Both the position numbers and the translations under genes were made by a program. Positions 10,176 through 18,865 of a stretch of DNA of 64,000 nucleotides are shown here, in pieces. The notes under the pieces are model-generated. The model was not told the DNA's origin. It saw only the letters and a list, made by a program, of their open reading frames with translations, and made no database searches. The stretch comes from DATEDA01 sp963820965. Its GTDB lineage: Bacteria; Pseudomonadota; Gammaproteobacteria; Burkholderiales; SG8-39. The stretch is from assembly GCA_963820965.1 (NCBI GenBank), contig CAWGCC010000032.1:1-64000 (forward strand), given 5' to 3'. How positions within the stretch are numbered: position 1 is the first letter of the stretch; every line of letters begins with the position of its first letter.

Positions 10176-10730
10176 CTAGGTCACTGCGTCGTAGCGCACC
10201 TCGACCACCTCGATCTCTTCGGCGCCGGCCGGCGTCCGCAGCGTCACCACGTCGCCCTCGCGCGCCTTGAGCAGCGCCTTCGCGATCGGCGAGATCCACG
10301 ACACCCGCCCGTGCGCCGGGTCGACCTCGTCGATGCCGACGATGGTCACCGTGCGGTCGGCCCCCGCCCGGTCCCGGTACGTGACCGTCGCGCCGAAGTA
10401 CGCGCGATCGTCGTCGCGCCCGGCATTGTCCACGACCTCGGCGCTGTCGATCCGCCTGGAGAGGAAGCGGATGCGGCGGTCGACCTCGCGCAGCCGGCGC
10501 TTGCCGTACAGGTAATCGGCGTTCTCCGAGCGATCGCCGTTCGACGCCGCCCAGGCGATCGTCTCGACGAGCTTCGGCCGCTCGACGTCCCACAGCTCGG
10601 CGAGCTCCTCGCGCAGCCGCTTGTAGCCGGCCGGAGTGATGTAGTTCTTCTCGACCTGCGGCGCGGTGGCGGCGACCTCGAGGTCGAGGTCCTCGTCGTC
10701 GTCGGATTCCTTGGTGAAGGCCTTGCTCAT
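10176..10730 (-). CDS. greB: Transcription elongation factor GreB
   Basis: 184 residues. GreB rescues backtracked RNA polymerase by inserting its coiled coil into the secondary channel and stimulating transcript cleavage. The coiled-coil domain (about residues 30-100) carries the acidic tip GDRSENADY at 65-73, and the GreB-type sequence YGKRRLREVDRRIRFLSRRI follows. The C-terminal FKBP-like domain contains VTIVGIDEVDPAHGRVSWIS. An acidic N-terminal extension (ESDDDEDLDLE, residues 8-18) is unlike E. coli GreB but common in proteobacterial GreB. It is monocistronic and convergent with the M16 gene. Confidence 0.95.
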   Translation of the reverse strand: MSKAFTKESDDDEDLDLEVAATAPQVEKNYITPAGYKRLREELAELWDVERPKLVETIAWAASNGDRSENADYLYGKRRLREVDRRIRFLSRRIDSAEVVDNAGRDDDRAYFGATVTYRDRAGADRTVTIVGIDEVDPAHGRVSWISPIAKALLKAREGDVVTLRTPAGAEEIEVVEVRYDAVT

Positions 10731-10851
10731 GCGCTGATGATACGCCCGGGAAAACCGGCCACGGCGCTCACAGAGATACGGTCCGGGTCCCCGGCGGTCT
10801 TTTCGATCTCTGCGATCCCTGTGACCGCCATGTATTTCTTCTCCGACCGCC

Positions 10852-12096
10852 TCACGCTTTTCTGGGCCCGATCTCGCGCAGCGTGAGCAGCGGCAGGAGC
10901 CCGATCGCCTGCACGGCTGCGCAGACCCCGAACGCGGCGGAATACGCCGCCACCGGGTAGCGGCCGCCCTCCTCGAGCGCCCAGAAGCTGACGATCACGC
11001 CGATCCCCCACTGCGCCCCGAAGGCGCCGAGGAACGCGAGCAGGTTCACCGCCGTGTTGGCCCGCCCGGTCAACGCCCGCTCGTAGCGCCGGGTGAGGAT
11101 CGTGTACGAGAGCGTGCTGACCGGCCCGATGAACGCGAACAGGCACCACGCCGGCACGGCGACCGAGGTGACGCCGAGCGCGAAGAGGATCGTGAGCAGC
11201 GTGCTCCCGACCGCGCCCCATTTGTAGAGCGTGAGCGGCGGAATGCCGCGCCGGGCGAGCCGGTCGGATGCGATCCCCGACAGCGCGAACCCGGCGGTGG
11301 TCGCGATCGCCATCGCGAACAGGACTCCGGCCACCGCCGTGCGATCGTAGCCCGCGACGTCGCGCAGCCAGGGCGCCGCCCACAGGCCCTGCGTGGCGAG
11401 GAACACCGCCTGCACGGTCATGCTGATGATCGCGATGCGCCAGAAGATCCGGTCGCCGTAGATGGTCCGGAATCCGCCGACCAGCTCGCCGAGACTCGCG
11501 CGCGGATGCGCGTCGGCGCGCTCCGGTACGACGAAGAAGACGAGCATCGCGGCGACGAACGTCGCGCCGGCGAGGCCGTCGAACACGTGCCGCCAGTCGG
11601 TCAGCCTGAGCAGCGCCTCGACCGGGGCCGAAGCCGACAGCGCGCCGAGACCGCCGACCGCGAGCAGCCAGCCGTTGACCGTGGCGAACCGGGACATCGG
11701 GAACCAGAGCGAGAACGCCTTGAGGCTGGCCATCAGGCACCCGGAGACGCCGAGGCCGATGAGTGCCCGGCCAACGGCGAGCCCGCCGAGGCTCGCGCTC
11801 GCCCCGAAGACGAGCGCGCCGGCCGCCGCGACGAGGAGGAGCGACGCGTTGATCCGCCGCGGCCCGAACCGGTCGAGGGCGATCCCGAGCGGAAGCTGCG
11901 CCGCCGCGAAGGCGAGGAAGTAGGCGCTGGTGAGGAGGCCCAGTCGGTTCGCGTCCACGCCCACGTCGCGCACCAGATCCGGCGAGATCACCGCGTTCAC
12001 CACCCGGAAGAAGTACGAAAAGAAATACCCGCAGGCAAACGGCACGAAGACGCGCGCGAACAGCCGGAGCGGCAGGTCCGGGTCTCTGGTGGTCAT
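10852..12096 (-). CDS. Major facilitator superfamily transporter
   Basis: 414 residues with about 12 hydrophobic segments. It begins with FVPFACGYFFSYFFRVVNAV and contains the MFS loop 2-3 signature in the form GIALDRFGPRRIN (residues about 72-84). The second half repeats it weakly (SGIASDRLARRGIPPL). The arrangement resembles sugar-phosphate or nitrate/anion-type and CynX-like MFS proteins, but the substrate cannot be read from sequence. It is divergent from the Do-type protease gene; the 150-bp gap between them would contain both promoters. Confidence 0.85.
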   Translation of the reverse strand: MTTRDPDLPLRLFARVFVPFACGYFFSYFFRVVNAVISPDLVRDVGVDANRLGLLTSAYFLAFAAAQLPLGIALDRFGPRRINASLLLVAAAGALVFGASASLGGLAVGRALIGLGVSGCLMASLKAFSLWFPMSRFATVNGWLLAVGGLGALSASAPVEALLRLTDWRHVFDGLAGATFVAAMLVFFVVPERADAHPRASLGELVGGFRTIYGDRIFWRIAIISMTVQAVFLATQGLWAAPWLRDVAGYDRTAVAGVLFAMAIATTAGFALSGIASDRLARRGIPPLTLYKWGAVGSTLLTILFALGVTSVAVPAWCLFAFIGPVSTLSYTILTRRYERALTGRANTAVNLLAFLGAFGAQWGIGVIVSFWALEEGGRYPVAAYSAAFGVCAAVQAIGLLPLLTLREIGPRKA

Positions 12097-12245
12097 CGGG
12101 GCGGCCCGATCTTACCGGACGCCGCCCGTCGACCTCTTTCGTAACAGGATGTTTCCGAAGTAACTGCCCGTTGGAACGAGGGAACCTCCGCGTTATCCGC
12201 CTGCCCAAGGCGACGTAGCCCTAGCCACCACCCCCAGGAGAAAGC

Positions 12246-13700
12246 ATGTTCAGGAAGAGGACCACGGCCCTTGCCGTCGCTGCGGCGCTCGGCGCCGTCA
12301 CGCTCGGCTATGTCGGCGCGGAGTACTACCCGATTCAGAAGGCGCACGCCGCCCCGGCCGCCACCGCCGCCGCGCCGGTCGCGCCGCAGGCCGGCCGGTC
12401 GTTGCCGGACTTCACCGGGCTCGTCGAGAGCCAGGGCCCGGCGGTCGTGCACATCAGCGTTACCCAGCGCACTGCCGCGGCCGCGATGCGCGACCTGCCG
12501 ATCAAGCCCGGCGATCCGATGTACGAGTTCTTCCGCCGCTTCCAGATGCCGATGCCCGACGCTGGAGCCGTGCCGCGCCAGGGCCAGGGCTCGGGCTTCA
12601 TCATCACCCCGGACGGCTATCTCCTGACCAACGCGCACGTCGTTGCCGAGGCCTCCGAGCTCACCGTGAAGCTGAGCGACAAGCGCGAATTCAAGGGCAA
12701 GGTGGTGGGCGTCGACCGCCGCACCGACGTCGCGGTGGTGAAGATCGACGCGACCGGCCTCCCGACCGTCAAGCTCGGCGATCCGTCCAAGCTCAAGGTG
12801 GGCGAGTGGGTCGCCGCCATCGGCTCGCCGTTCGGCCTCGAGAACACCGTCACCGCCGGCATCGTCAGCGCCAAGGCGCGCGCGCTGCCCGACGAGGGCT
12901 ACGTGCCGTTCATCCAGACCGACGTGGCGATCAATCCCGGGAACTCCGGCGGGCCGCTCTTCAACATGGCCGGCGAGGTCGTGGGCATCAACTCGCAGAT
13001 CTACAGCCGGACCGGCGGCTACATGGGGCTCTCGTTCTCGATCCCGATCGACGTCGCGGTGAAGATCAAGGACGACCTCGTCAAGTTCGGCAAGGTGAAC
13101 CGCGGCCGCATCGGCGTGTCGATCCAGGGCGTCAACAAGGAGCTCGCCGAGTCGTTCGGCCTCGACAAGCCGAAGGGCGCGCTCGTCAGCGCGGTCGAGC
13201 CGGGCAGCCCGGCGGACAAGGCCGGCATCAAGACGGGCGACATCATCGTCTCGGTCGACGGCAAGGCAGTCGACCAGTCGGTCGATCTCCCGCGCATCGT
13301 CGGCGAGACGAAGCCCGGCACCGCGCTCGGCCTCCAGGTCTGGCGCAAGGGCGCGACGCAGGACATCCGCGTCACCGTCGGCGACGCACCGGCCGACAAG
13401 GTGGCCGCCGCGGCCGCCGGTGAAGAGGTCAAGCCCGGGAAGCTCGGGGTGTCGGTGCGGCCGCTGACCGCCGAAGAGCGCAGCGCGCGCGGCATCGACG
13501 CCGGGGTCGTCGTCGAGCGGGTCGAAGGCCCGGCGGCCAAGGCCGGCATCCGGCAGGGCGACGTGATCCTCGCGTTCGGCGCGGAGAAGGTCGAGAACGC
13601 CGAGCAGCTGAAGAAGCTCGTCGACAAGGCGAACGGCAGCGTGCCGGTGCTCGTGAAGCGCGAAGACGCGACGATCTACGTGCCGGTGCGGATCGGCTGA
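12246..13700 (+). CDS. degP: Periplasmic Do-type serine endoprotease (DegP/DegQ/MucD family)
   Basis: 484 residues. A signal peptide (1 to about 35, AHA/AP cleavage) is followed by a trypsin-like domain with the triad H131 (TNAHVV), D161 (RTDVAVVKID) and S234 (GNSGGP). Two PDZ domains follow at about 275-370 and 390-480 (GALVSAVEPGSPADKAGIKTGD and GVVVERVEGPAAKAGIRQGD). This is the quality-control protease and chaperone of the envelope. Which of the degP, degQ or mucD paralogues it is cannot be settled here; there is no adjacent sigma-E operon. RBS CAGGAGAAAGC is just upstream. A strong intrinsic terminator follows the gene at 13752. Confidence 0.93.
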   Translation: MFRKRTTALAVAAALGAVTLGYVGAEYYPIQKAHAAPAATAAAPVAPQAGRSLPDFTGLVESQGPAVVHISVTQRTAAAAMRDLPIKPGDPMYEFFRRFQMPMPDAGAVPRQGQGSGFIITPDGYLLTNAHVVAEASELTVKLSDKREFKGKVVGVDRRTDVAVVKIDATGLPTVKLGDPSKLKVGEWVAAIGSPFGLENTVTAGIVSAKARALPDEGYVPFIQTDVAINPGNSGGPLFNMAGEVVGINSQIYSRTGGYMGLSFSIPIDVAVKIKDDLVKFGKVNRGRIGVSIQGVNKELAESFGLDKPKGALVSAVEPGSPADKAGIKTGDIIVSVDGKAVDQSVDLPRIVGETKPGTALGLQVWRKGATQDIRVTVGDAPADKVAAAAAGEEVKPGKLGVSVRPLTAEERSARGIDAGVVVERVEGPAAKAGIRQGDVILAFGAEKVENAEQLKKLVDKANGSVPVLVKREDATIYVPVRIG

Positions 13701-13751
13701 CACTGTCTCTAGGGCTCGGCCTGCCTCCCCTTCTGGCCGGGTCTACCTTAT

Positions 13752-13777
13752 GCCCGCCCTCTGGCGGGCTTTTTTTT
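13752..13777 (+). terminator. Rho-independent terminator after the Do-type protease gene
   Basis: A perfect 7-bp stem GCCCGCC-CTCT-GGCGGGC is followed directly by eight T residues, 51 bp after the stop codon. Confidence 0.93.
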
Positions 13778-13890
13778 CTGCCGCGTGAATAGTTCACATT
13801 GCGGGCGGGAGTTGTGACGCACATCACGCTCGCGGAGCGCCTACGCTGAGGTCGTGTCGATCGGAGGGATCGACTGCAGAAAGCGAGGGG

Positions 13891-14634
13891 ATGATGAAAC
13901 CGATGTTGAGCGTGCTGTCCGGTCCGAACCTGGGCGTAGTCGCCCTGTCGCGCGCGGCGGGTGCCAAGGTCCTGATCGTCAATGATCACCCGCTCATCCG
14001 CCAGGCCGTGGCGGAAATTCTCGGCGGGCCCGCCGGCGGGATGCAGGTGCTGCAGGCCGAAACGGTTGCGCGCGCGCTCGCCGAGCTCGCGGCGCACCCC
14101 GACACCATGGTCGTCCTGCTCGACCCCGGCCTCGCCGACGACGCGGGCACGACCGCGCTCGAGCGCATCCGGACGGCGCATCCCGACATGCGGATCGTCG
14201 CGCTGTGTCCCGCTGCCGGACGCGAGGCGGTGCTCGCGGCGCTCGCGCGCGGGGCGATGGGATTCATCCCCGACCGCTCGCCGCCGGGCGTCCTCATCAA
14301 CGCGGTGCGTCTCGTGCTCGCGGGCCAGGTCTACCTGCCGCCGGATGTTCTGCGCGGCGGCGACACCGTGGACATCGCCCCGCCCGCGCCGCGCCGCGAT
14401 GCGCCGGCGCTGACGCGCCGTCAGCTCGAGGTGCTCACGCTCCTCGTCCAGGGCATGCCGAACAAGCTCATCTGCCGCGCGCTCGCCATGGCAGAGGGGA
14501 CGCTGAAGACGCACGTGGCGACCATCTATCGCGAGCTCGGCGTCTCGAATCGGGCCCAGGCCGGATTCGCGGTGCGGGGCCTGGGCATGCGCATCCCGGC
14601 CGCCGGCGCGGAGGGTGTCCCGCTCGCGCGGTAG
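13891..14634 (+). CDS. NarL/LuxR-type response regulator with a non-canonical receiver domain
   Basis: 247 residues. The receiver region (about 26-135) starts KVLIVNDHPLIRQAV. The usual acidic pair is N31-D32 rather than DD. The phospho-acceptor position is an aspartate (D78, VVLLDPGL), but the switch Ser/Thr position reads C106-P107 and the conserved lysine position is D128 (GFIPDRSP). The C-terminal GerE helix-turn-helix is intact (LTRRQLEVLTLLVQG, then LKTHVATIYRELGVSNR). It is probably a DNA-binding regulator whose receiver works without standard phosphorylation. No histidine kinase is adjacent. The start could also be the second ATG at 13894. AGCGAGGGG upstream is a ribosome site. Confidence 0.85.
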   Translation: MMKPMLSVLSGPNLGVVALSRAAGAKVLIVNDHPLIRQAVAEILGGPAGGMQVLQAETVARALAELAAHPDTMVVLLDPGLADDAGTTALERIRTAHPDMRIVALCPAAGREAVLAALARGAMGFIPDRSPPGVLINAVRLVLAGQVYLPPDVLRGGDTVDIAPPAPRRDAPALTRRQLEVLTLLVQGMPNKLICRALAMAEGTLKTHVATIYRELGVSNRAQAGFAVRGLGMRIPAAGAEGVPLAR

Positions 14635-14648
14635 CTAGTTGTCACGAT

Positions 14649-14685
14649 ACGAGGGGGCAAAGCCGCTCACGCGGCGCCCCCTCGT
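14649..14685. terminator. Long GC-rich hairpin after the regulator gene (possible terminator)
   Basis: ACGAGGGGGC pairs with GCCCCCTCGT around an inner perfect stem GCCGC-TCAC-GCGGC. It starts 15 bp after the stop codon. There is no T-run, so termination without Rho is uncertain. Confidence 0.5.
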
Positions 14686-14691
14686 GCTCCC

Positions 14692-14731
14692 CGAAGCCAG
14701 GAAAGCGACGCCTTGGGCGTCGGTTTCTCGC
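14692..14731. repeat. Hairpin repeat, copy A
   Basis: About 40 nt, CGAAGCCAGG-AAAGCGACGCC-TTG-GGCGTCGGTTTC. A second copy is at 45776-45815. In the stem GACGCC/GGCGTC the second copy has GATGCC/GGCATC, a compensatory change that supports a selected structure. The A-run and T-run flanking the stem make it look like a small bidirectional terminator. Confidence 0.55.
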
Positions 14732-14794
14732 TAGCGCTTGCGCCGCGGGGCGCGGCGGTAGAATCGGGCGACCCCGCCCGCCAGCCGCCGCGCC

Positions 14795-16090
14795 ATGTCA
14801 ACGCCCAAGTATCTACGCTTCGATACGCTCAGCCTGCACGCGGGGCAAGTCCCCGACCCGCAGTTCGGCGCGCGCGCGACGCCGATCTACCAGACGGCTT
14901 CCTACGTCTTCCGGGACTCCGATCACGCCGCGTCGCTCTTCAACATGGAGCGCGGCGGCCACGTCTATTCCCGCATCTCCAATCCGACCAACGCCGTGCT
15001 CGAGGAGCGCATCGCCGCGCTCGAGGGCGGGGTCGGCGCGATCGCCGTCGCGAGCGGCCAGGCGGCGATGCATCTCGCGCTCTGCACGCTGCTCGGCGCC
15101 GGTGCGCACGTCGTCGCGAGCCACTCGCTCTACGGGGGCTCGCACAACCTCCTCGCCTATACGCTGCCCCGCTTCGGCGTCGAGACGACGTTCGTCAACC
15201 CGCGCGACCTCGAGTCCTGGCGGGCCGCGATCCGGCCGAATACCCGGCTCCTCTTCGGCGAGACGCTCGGCAACCCGGGGCTCGACGTGCTGGACGTGCC
15301 CGCGGTCGCCGAAATCGCGCATGCGGGAAAGCTCCCGCTGCTCGTCGACGCGACGTTCACGACGCCGTATCTCATGCGCCCGTTCGACCTCGGGGCGGAT
15401 CTCCTCTTCCATTCCGCGACCAAGTTCCTGAGCGGCCACGGCATCGTCATCGGCGGGCTGCTCGTCGATTCCGGCCGCTTCGACTGGGACGCGTCGGGCA
15501 AGTATCCGACGCTCTCCGAGCCCTACGCCGGCTTCCACGGCATGGATTTCACCGAGGAATCGACGGTCGCGGCATTCCTGCTGCGCGCGCGCCGCGAGGG
15601 GCTGCGCGACTTCGGCGCGTGCATGAGCCCGACGACGGCGTTTCACATCCTCCAGGGGATCGAGACGCTGCCGCTGCGGATGCAGCGCCACATCGACAAC
15701 ACGCGCCGGGTGGTCGAATTCCTGGCCAGGCAGCCTGCGGTCGAGGCGATCGGTTACCCGGAGCTCGAGTCCCATCCCGACCACGCGCTCGCGAAGCGGC
15801 TGCTGCCGAAGGGCTGCGGCGCGGTGTTCAGCTTCTCGATCAAGGGCGGCCGGCCGGCAGGGCGCAAGTTCATCGAGACGCTGCGCGTGTTCTCGCACCT
15901 CGCGAACGTCGGCGACGCGAAGTCGCTCGTGATCCATCCCGCGACCACGACGCACTTCCGGATGGACGACGCCGCGCTCGCCGCCGCCGGCATCGGGCCC
16001 GGCAATATCCGGCTCTCGATCGGGCTCGAAGATCCGGACGACCTCATCGAGGATCTCGGCCGCGCGCTCGCCGTTTCGCAGAAGAGCTGA
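14795..16090 (+). CDS. metY: O-acetylhomoserine (O-succinylhomoserine) sulfhydrylase, PLP-dependent
   Basis: 431 residues of the Cys/Met-metabolism PLP family. It condenses acylated homoserine with sulfide to make homocysteine. It starts FDTLSLHAGQVPDPQFGAR. The PLP-phosphate loop region is ASGQAAMHLAL (86-96) and the Schiff-base lysine is K210 (HSATKFLSGHG). The C-terminal ATTTHFRM and GNIRLSIGLEDPDDL are diagnostic. Length matches O-acetylhomoserine sulfhydrylases (about 430) better than the shorter MetZ or MetB (about 390-400), so MetY is preferred. Only 4 bp separate it from the alpha/beta hydrolase, so the two are probably co-transcribed. No riboswitch is seen in the leader. Confidence 0.85.
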   Translation: MSTPKYLRFDTLSLHAGQVPDPQFGARATPIYQTASYVFRDSDHAASLFNMERGGHVYSRISNPTNAVLEERIAALEGGVGAIAVASGQAAMHLALCTLLGAGAHVVASHSLYGGSHNLLAYTLPRFGVETTFVNPRDLESWRAAIRPNTRLLFGETLGNPGLDVLDVPAVAEIAHAGKLPLLVDATFTTPYLMRPFDLGADLLFHSATKFLSGHGIVIGGLLVDSGRFDWDASGKYPTLSEPYAGFHGMDFTEESTVAAFLLRARREGLRDFGACMSPTTAFHILQGIETLPLRMQRHIDNTRRVVEFLARQPAVEAIGYPELESHPDHALAKRLLPKGCGAVFSFSIKGGRPAGRKFIETLRVFSHLANVGDAKSLVIHPATTTHFRMDDAALAAAGIGPGNIRLSIGLEDPDDLIEDLGRALAVSQKS

Positions 16091-16094
16091 CGCC

Positions 16095-16886
16095 ATGGAC
16101 TTCGTCGTCGACGGCAAGCGCGGGTACGCCTACACCGCCGGGCGCAAGCTCGATGCGAAGCTGCCGAGCGTCGTGTTCGTGCACGGCGCCGCGAACGATC
16201 ACAGCGCATCGCTCCTTCAGACCCGCTACTTCGCCTATCACGGCTGCAACGCGCTCGCGTTCGACCTGCCGGGGCACGGGCGTTCCGAGGGCCCGCCGCT
16301 CGCCTCGATCGGCGCCATCGCCGACTGGATCGTTGCCGCGCTCGATGCGGCCGGGATCGAGCAGGCTGCGCTCGTCGGCCACAGCATGGGCTCGCTCGCC
16401 GCGCTCGAGTGCGCGGCGCGGCACCCGGAGCGCGTTCGCGCGCTGGTGCTCATCGGCACGGCCGCGCCGATGCTCGTCGGCGAGGCGCTGATGAAGGCCG
16501 CGCGCGACGACAGCCACGACGCGCTGGACATGGTCAATATCTGGGGCCACTCCGCGACCGCGCAGATCGGCGGCAACACCGCGCCCGGAATGTGGATGAC
16601 CGGTACGTACCTGCGCCTCCTCGAACGCGCGAAGCCTCAGGTGCTGCACGTTGATCTCAAGGCCTGCGCCGAGTACACCGATGGCGCGGCCTCGGCAGCC
16701 AAGGTGAAGTGCCCCACACTGTTCATCCTCGGCAGCCGCGACATGATGACGCCGCCGCGCAACGCCAAGGATCTGCGGAGCGCGATCCCGGGCAGCCGCA
16801 CGGTGATGCTGGAAGGTGCCGGCCACGCGCTGACGGCCGAGCGGCCGGATGCGGTGCTCGACGCGCTGATCGGGTTCGTCGCGTAG
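16095..16886 (+). CDS. Alpha/beta-fold hydrolase
   Basis: 263 residues. The oxyanion segment is VVFVHGAANDHS (about 27-38), the nucleophile elbow is GHSMGS with S97, the acid is in GSRDMMTPPRN and the catalytic histidine is in EGAGHALTAERPD near the C-terminus. It starts 4 bp after metY, so co-transcription and possibly a role in a thioester or homoserine-ester side reaction are likely, but the substrate is unknown. There is no signal peptide, so it is cytosolic. Confidence 0.85.
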   Translation: MDFVVDGKRGYAYTAGRKLDAKLPSVVFVHGAANDHSASLLQTRYFAYHGCNALAFDLPGHGRSEGPPLASIGAIADWIVAALDAAGIEQAALVGHSMGSLAALECAARHPERVRALVLIGTAAPMLVGEALMKAARDDSHDALDMVNIWGHSATAQIGGNTAPGMWMTGTYLRLLERAKPQVLHVDLKACAEYTDGAASAAKVKCPTLFILGSRDMMTPPRNAKDLRSAIPGSRTVMLEGAGHALTAERPDAVLDALIGFVA

Positions 16887-16959
16887 GCTGCTGCTGGAGC
16901 GAGCCACCGGTCAGCCGATAGCGCCGACGAGCGTTGGTGAGGGAACGACCTTCACCGCG

Positions 16960-17319
16960 ATGGAAACCCGCCTGACCCTCCGCCCGGGGATGCCGGGCAC
17001 CAAGAAGCTCGTCGCCCGCTTCGGCGACCGGTTGGTCTGCGTGCGCTACCTCTACGATCCGCAAAGGCGGCGCCGACTCAAAACCATCGAGCTGGTGATC
17101 GAGGCGGTCGAGTGGGAGCCGCGGAGCCGCCGGCCCCGCCGGCGCGGTCACGACCTGGTCGGAGTGCGGGTCGGCTACGACGAGCGTGAGCTCCGCAGCG
17201 CAGTCAAGGCCGCAGGCGGGATCTGGCGCCCACGCCAGCGGCTCTGGGAGCTGAGCCGGGAGGCGGTACGCGTCCTGGGTCTCGAGGCCCGCGTCGTGGA
17301 TCCCACCGCGACCGACTGA
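16960..17319 (+). CDS. Conserved hypothetical protein, basic, 119 aa
   Basis: The protein begins METRLTLRPGMPGTKKLVAR and contains RLVCVRYLYD, a run of arginines and RPRRRGHDLVGVRVGYDE, then AVKAAGGIWRPRQRLWEL. From memory this resembles a short family scattered in proteobacterial genomes, often near mobile DNA; I know of no assigned function. The strong positive charge suggests nucleic-acid contact. It is 73 bp downstream of the hydrolase and is the last intact gene before a decayed region and the cassette array. Confidence 0.6.
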   Translation: METRLTLRPGMPGTKKLVARFGDRLVCVRYLYDPQRRRRLKTIELVIEAVEWEPRSRRPRRRGHDLVGVRVGYDERELRSAVKAAGGIWRPRQRLWELSREAVRVLGLEARVVDPTATD

Positions 17320-17719
17320 CTGGACCATCCATCGGCATATCGCGCTATATGGCGGCAGATCTTTCCGTATGCCCACAGATGGGAATACGATCGGATCGGG
17401 AAGGCCTATTTACGGGTTGGGCGTCACGAGCATCCCTCGAGGGACCACGGACTCGACACGAGAAGTCACGCAGCGTCTGGCGATTCAACTCTCACAAGGA
17501 GCCGCCGAAGGGAACGCGGTCGCCAAGAGCACGTGCGAGCGGAGAAGTCCAAGAGGATTACGCGACGAGCGAACGAGCCGCGATGAAGGCTAGCGCATCC
17601 AAGAGCTGAAGGCGGACAAGCGGGGGGGAAAGCGTGCTCGCGAAGATCGCCGAGATCGGCCGGTGCCTGACGTCCATGCCATCTCAAAACCAGCGTGCGT
17701 ACTCTGGGACAGCCTGGTA
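17320..17719. other. Gene-poor stretch before the Bug-receptor remnant
   Basis: 400 bp with only short frames (74-86 codons) that have no recognisable motif. Composition is slightly less GC-rich than the preceding genes. I see no RNA gene or repeat here. Confidence 0.5.
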
Positions 17720-18645
17720 CGGATGCTCGCTCGGGCTGCAACCTTGCTAGACGGATGCTGGCATCGCAGCGGACTATCCGTCGAAGCCTGTACGGCTAGT
17801 GAGTGCCGTTTCGTCCTGGTGGGACGCTCGACACTCGGGCGCGCGGCCTGGCTGCCGACCTAGCAACCCGTCTGGGGCAACAGATCGTCATAGAGAATCG
17901 CCCGGGCGCCAATGGCGTGATCGGGTACGACCTGGTTGCAAGGGCTCCCGCGGATGGATACACCTTGTTGATAGGAGGAGCTCAGGCATCGCAGTCCATC
18001 CCGCGCTGCTTCCGAAGCTCCCTTACGATCCGTGAGAGCGTTTGCACCGGTGAGCATGCTCGCTAGGTCCCTTCAGTGCTCATCGCGAACCCCTCGTTCG
18101 CGCGGCTCGGTTCCGGAACTAATCGCGCTCGCGAAGGCGACGCCCGGAAGCTCTCCTACGGCTCCCCTGGTACCGGCAACATCAATCACCTTGTCGGAGA
18201 GTCGTTCAAGTCCTTGGCTGGCGTAGACCTCGTTCATGTGCCCTATAAGGGCGCAGCGTTGGTAATCACCGATGTGATCGCTGGCCATGTGCCGATTGGT
18301 TTCGTCCTCTTGCCCGGTGCGCTGCCTCAAGTGCGCGCCGGAAAGCTGAAAGCTTTGGCGGTCACCACCAATCAGCGGGTGGCGGCCGCACCGAACCTTC
18401 CTACGATGGCAGAGGCCGGAGTACCAGGCCTTGACCTCGTCGACTGGGCCGGCATTCTCGTTCCTGCGGGAACGCCCAACGAAGTCGTTTCCAGACTGAG
18501 TCAAGACATCTCGAAGGTCGTGGCTCGACAGAGGTTCGTCAGCGATGGATCGATCACGGATTGGCGCCGAGGGCGACAACGAGTCCGAGTTGGCCGCCGC
18601 TCTCAAGATCCGACGTCGACAGGTGGGGCACAGATCGTAAGATGA
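17720..18645 (+). pseudogene. Decayed Bug-family (TctC-like) periplasmic solute receptor
   Basis: Bug receptors bind carboxylates for tripartite tricarboxylate transporters. The pieces are in three frames: a leader and DYPSKPVRL (about 17770), then RGLAADLATRLGQQIVIENR and APADGYTLLIGGAQ (17845-17980), then LLPKLPYDP and FAPVSMLAR (about 18010-18065), then KLSYGSPGTGNINHLVGESF with VDLVHVPYKGAALVITDVIA (18140-18290) and AGVPGLDLVDWAGILVPAGT. The expected final 30 residues are scrambled. At least four indels and no intact start mean it cannot make a receptor. No TctA or TctB gene is nearby. It abuts the first attC site of the cassette array. Confidence 0.75.
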
Positions 18646-18694
18646 TGCCGGAATGCGCTCAGAGCGAGCCAATGCGCACGACCGGCCTGCTGAT

Positions 18695-18775
18695 GCCGCA
18701 ACCCCGCGTTGCAGCGGACCGCTTCACAGCGGGCTTCGCCCGCGTTCCGCGGGCGGGTGATCCCCGACGTTGGGC
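18695..18775 (+). repeat. attC site 1 (left edge of the cassette array)
   Basis: The right core box GTTGGGC is at 18769-18775. The central hairpin is GGGCTTCGCCCGCG/CGCGGGC. The left box is degenerate (GCCGCAAC near 18695). Its GTTGGGC supplies the first bases of the MBL cassette, whose own attC begins with the exact complement GCCCAAC. Confidence 0.65.
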
Positions 18776-18865
18776 GACGCGCTGGGCCCATGACAGCCGT
18801 ACCCACGGGGCGTGTCATGGTCGCGGCCGGGCGCGTGAAGACGCAATTGACGAAAGGAGGCAGAA

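Noticed and set aside
14635..14794. SAM riboswitch upstream of the sulfhydrylase gene
   Set aside because: Only terminator-like hairpins are present; I see no SAM-I or SAM-II core.
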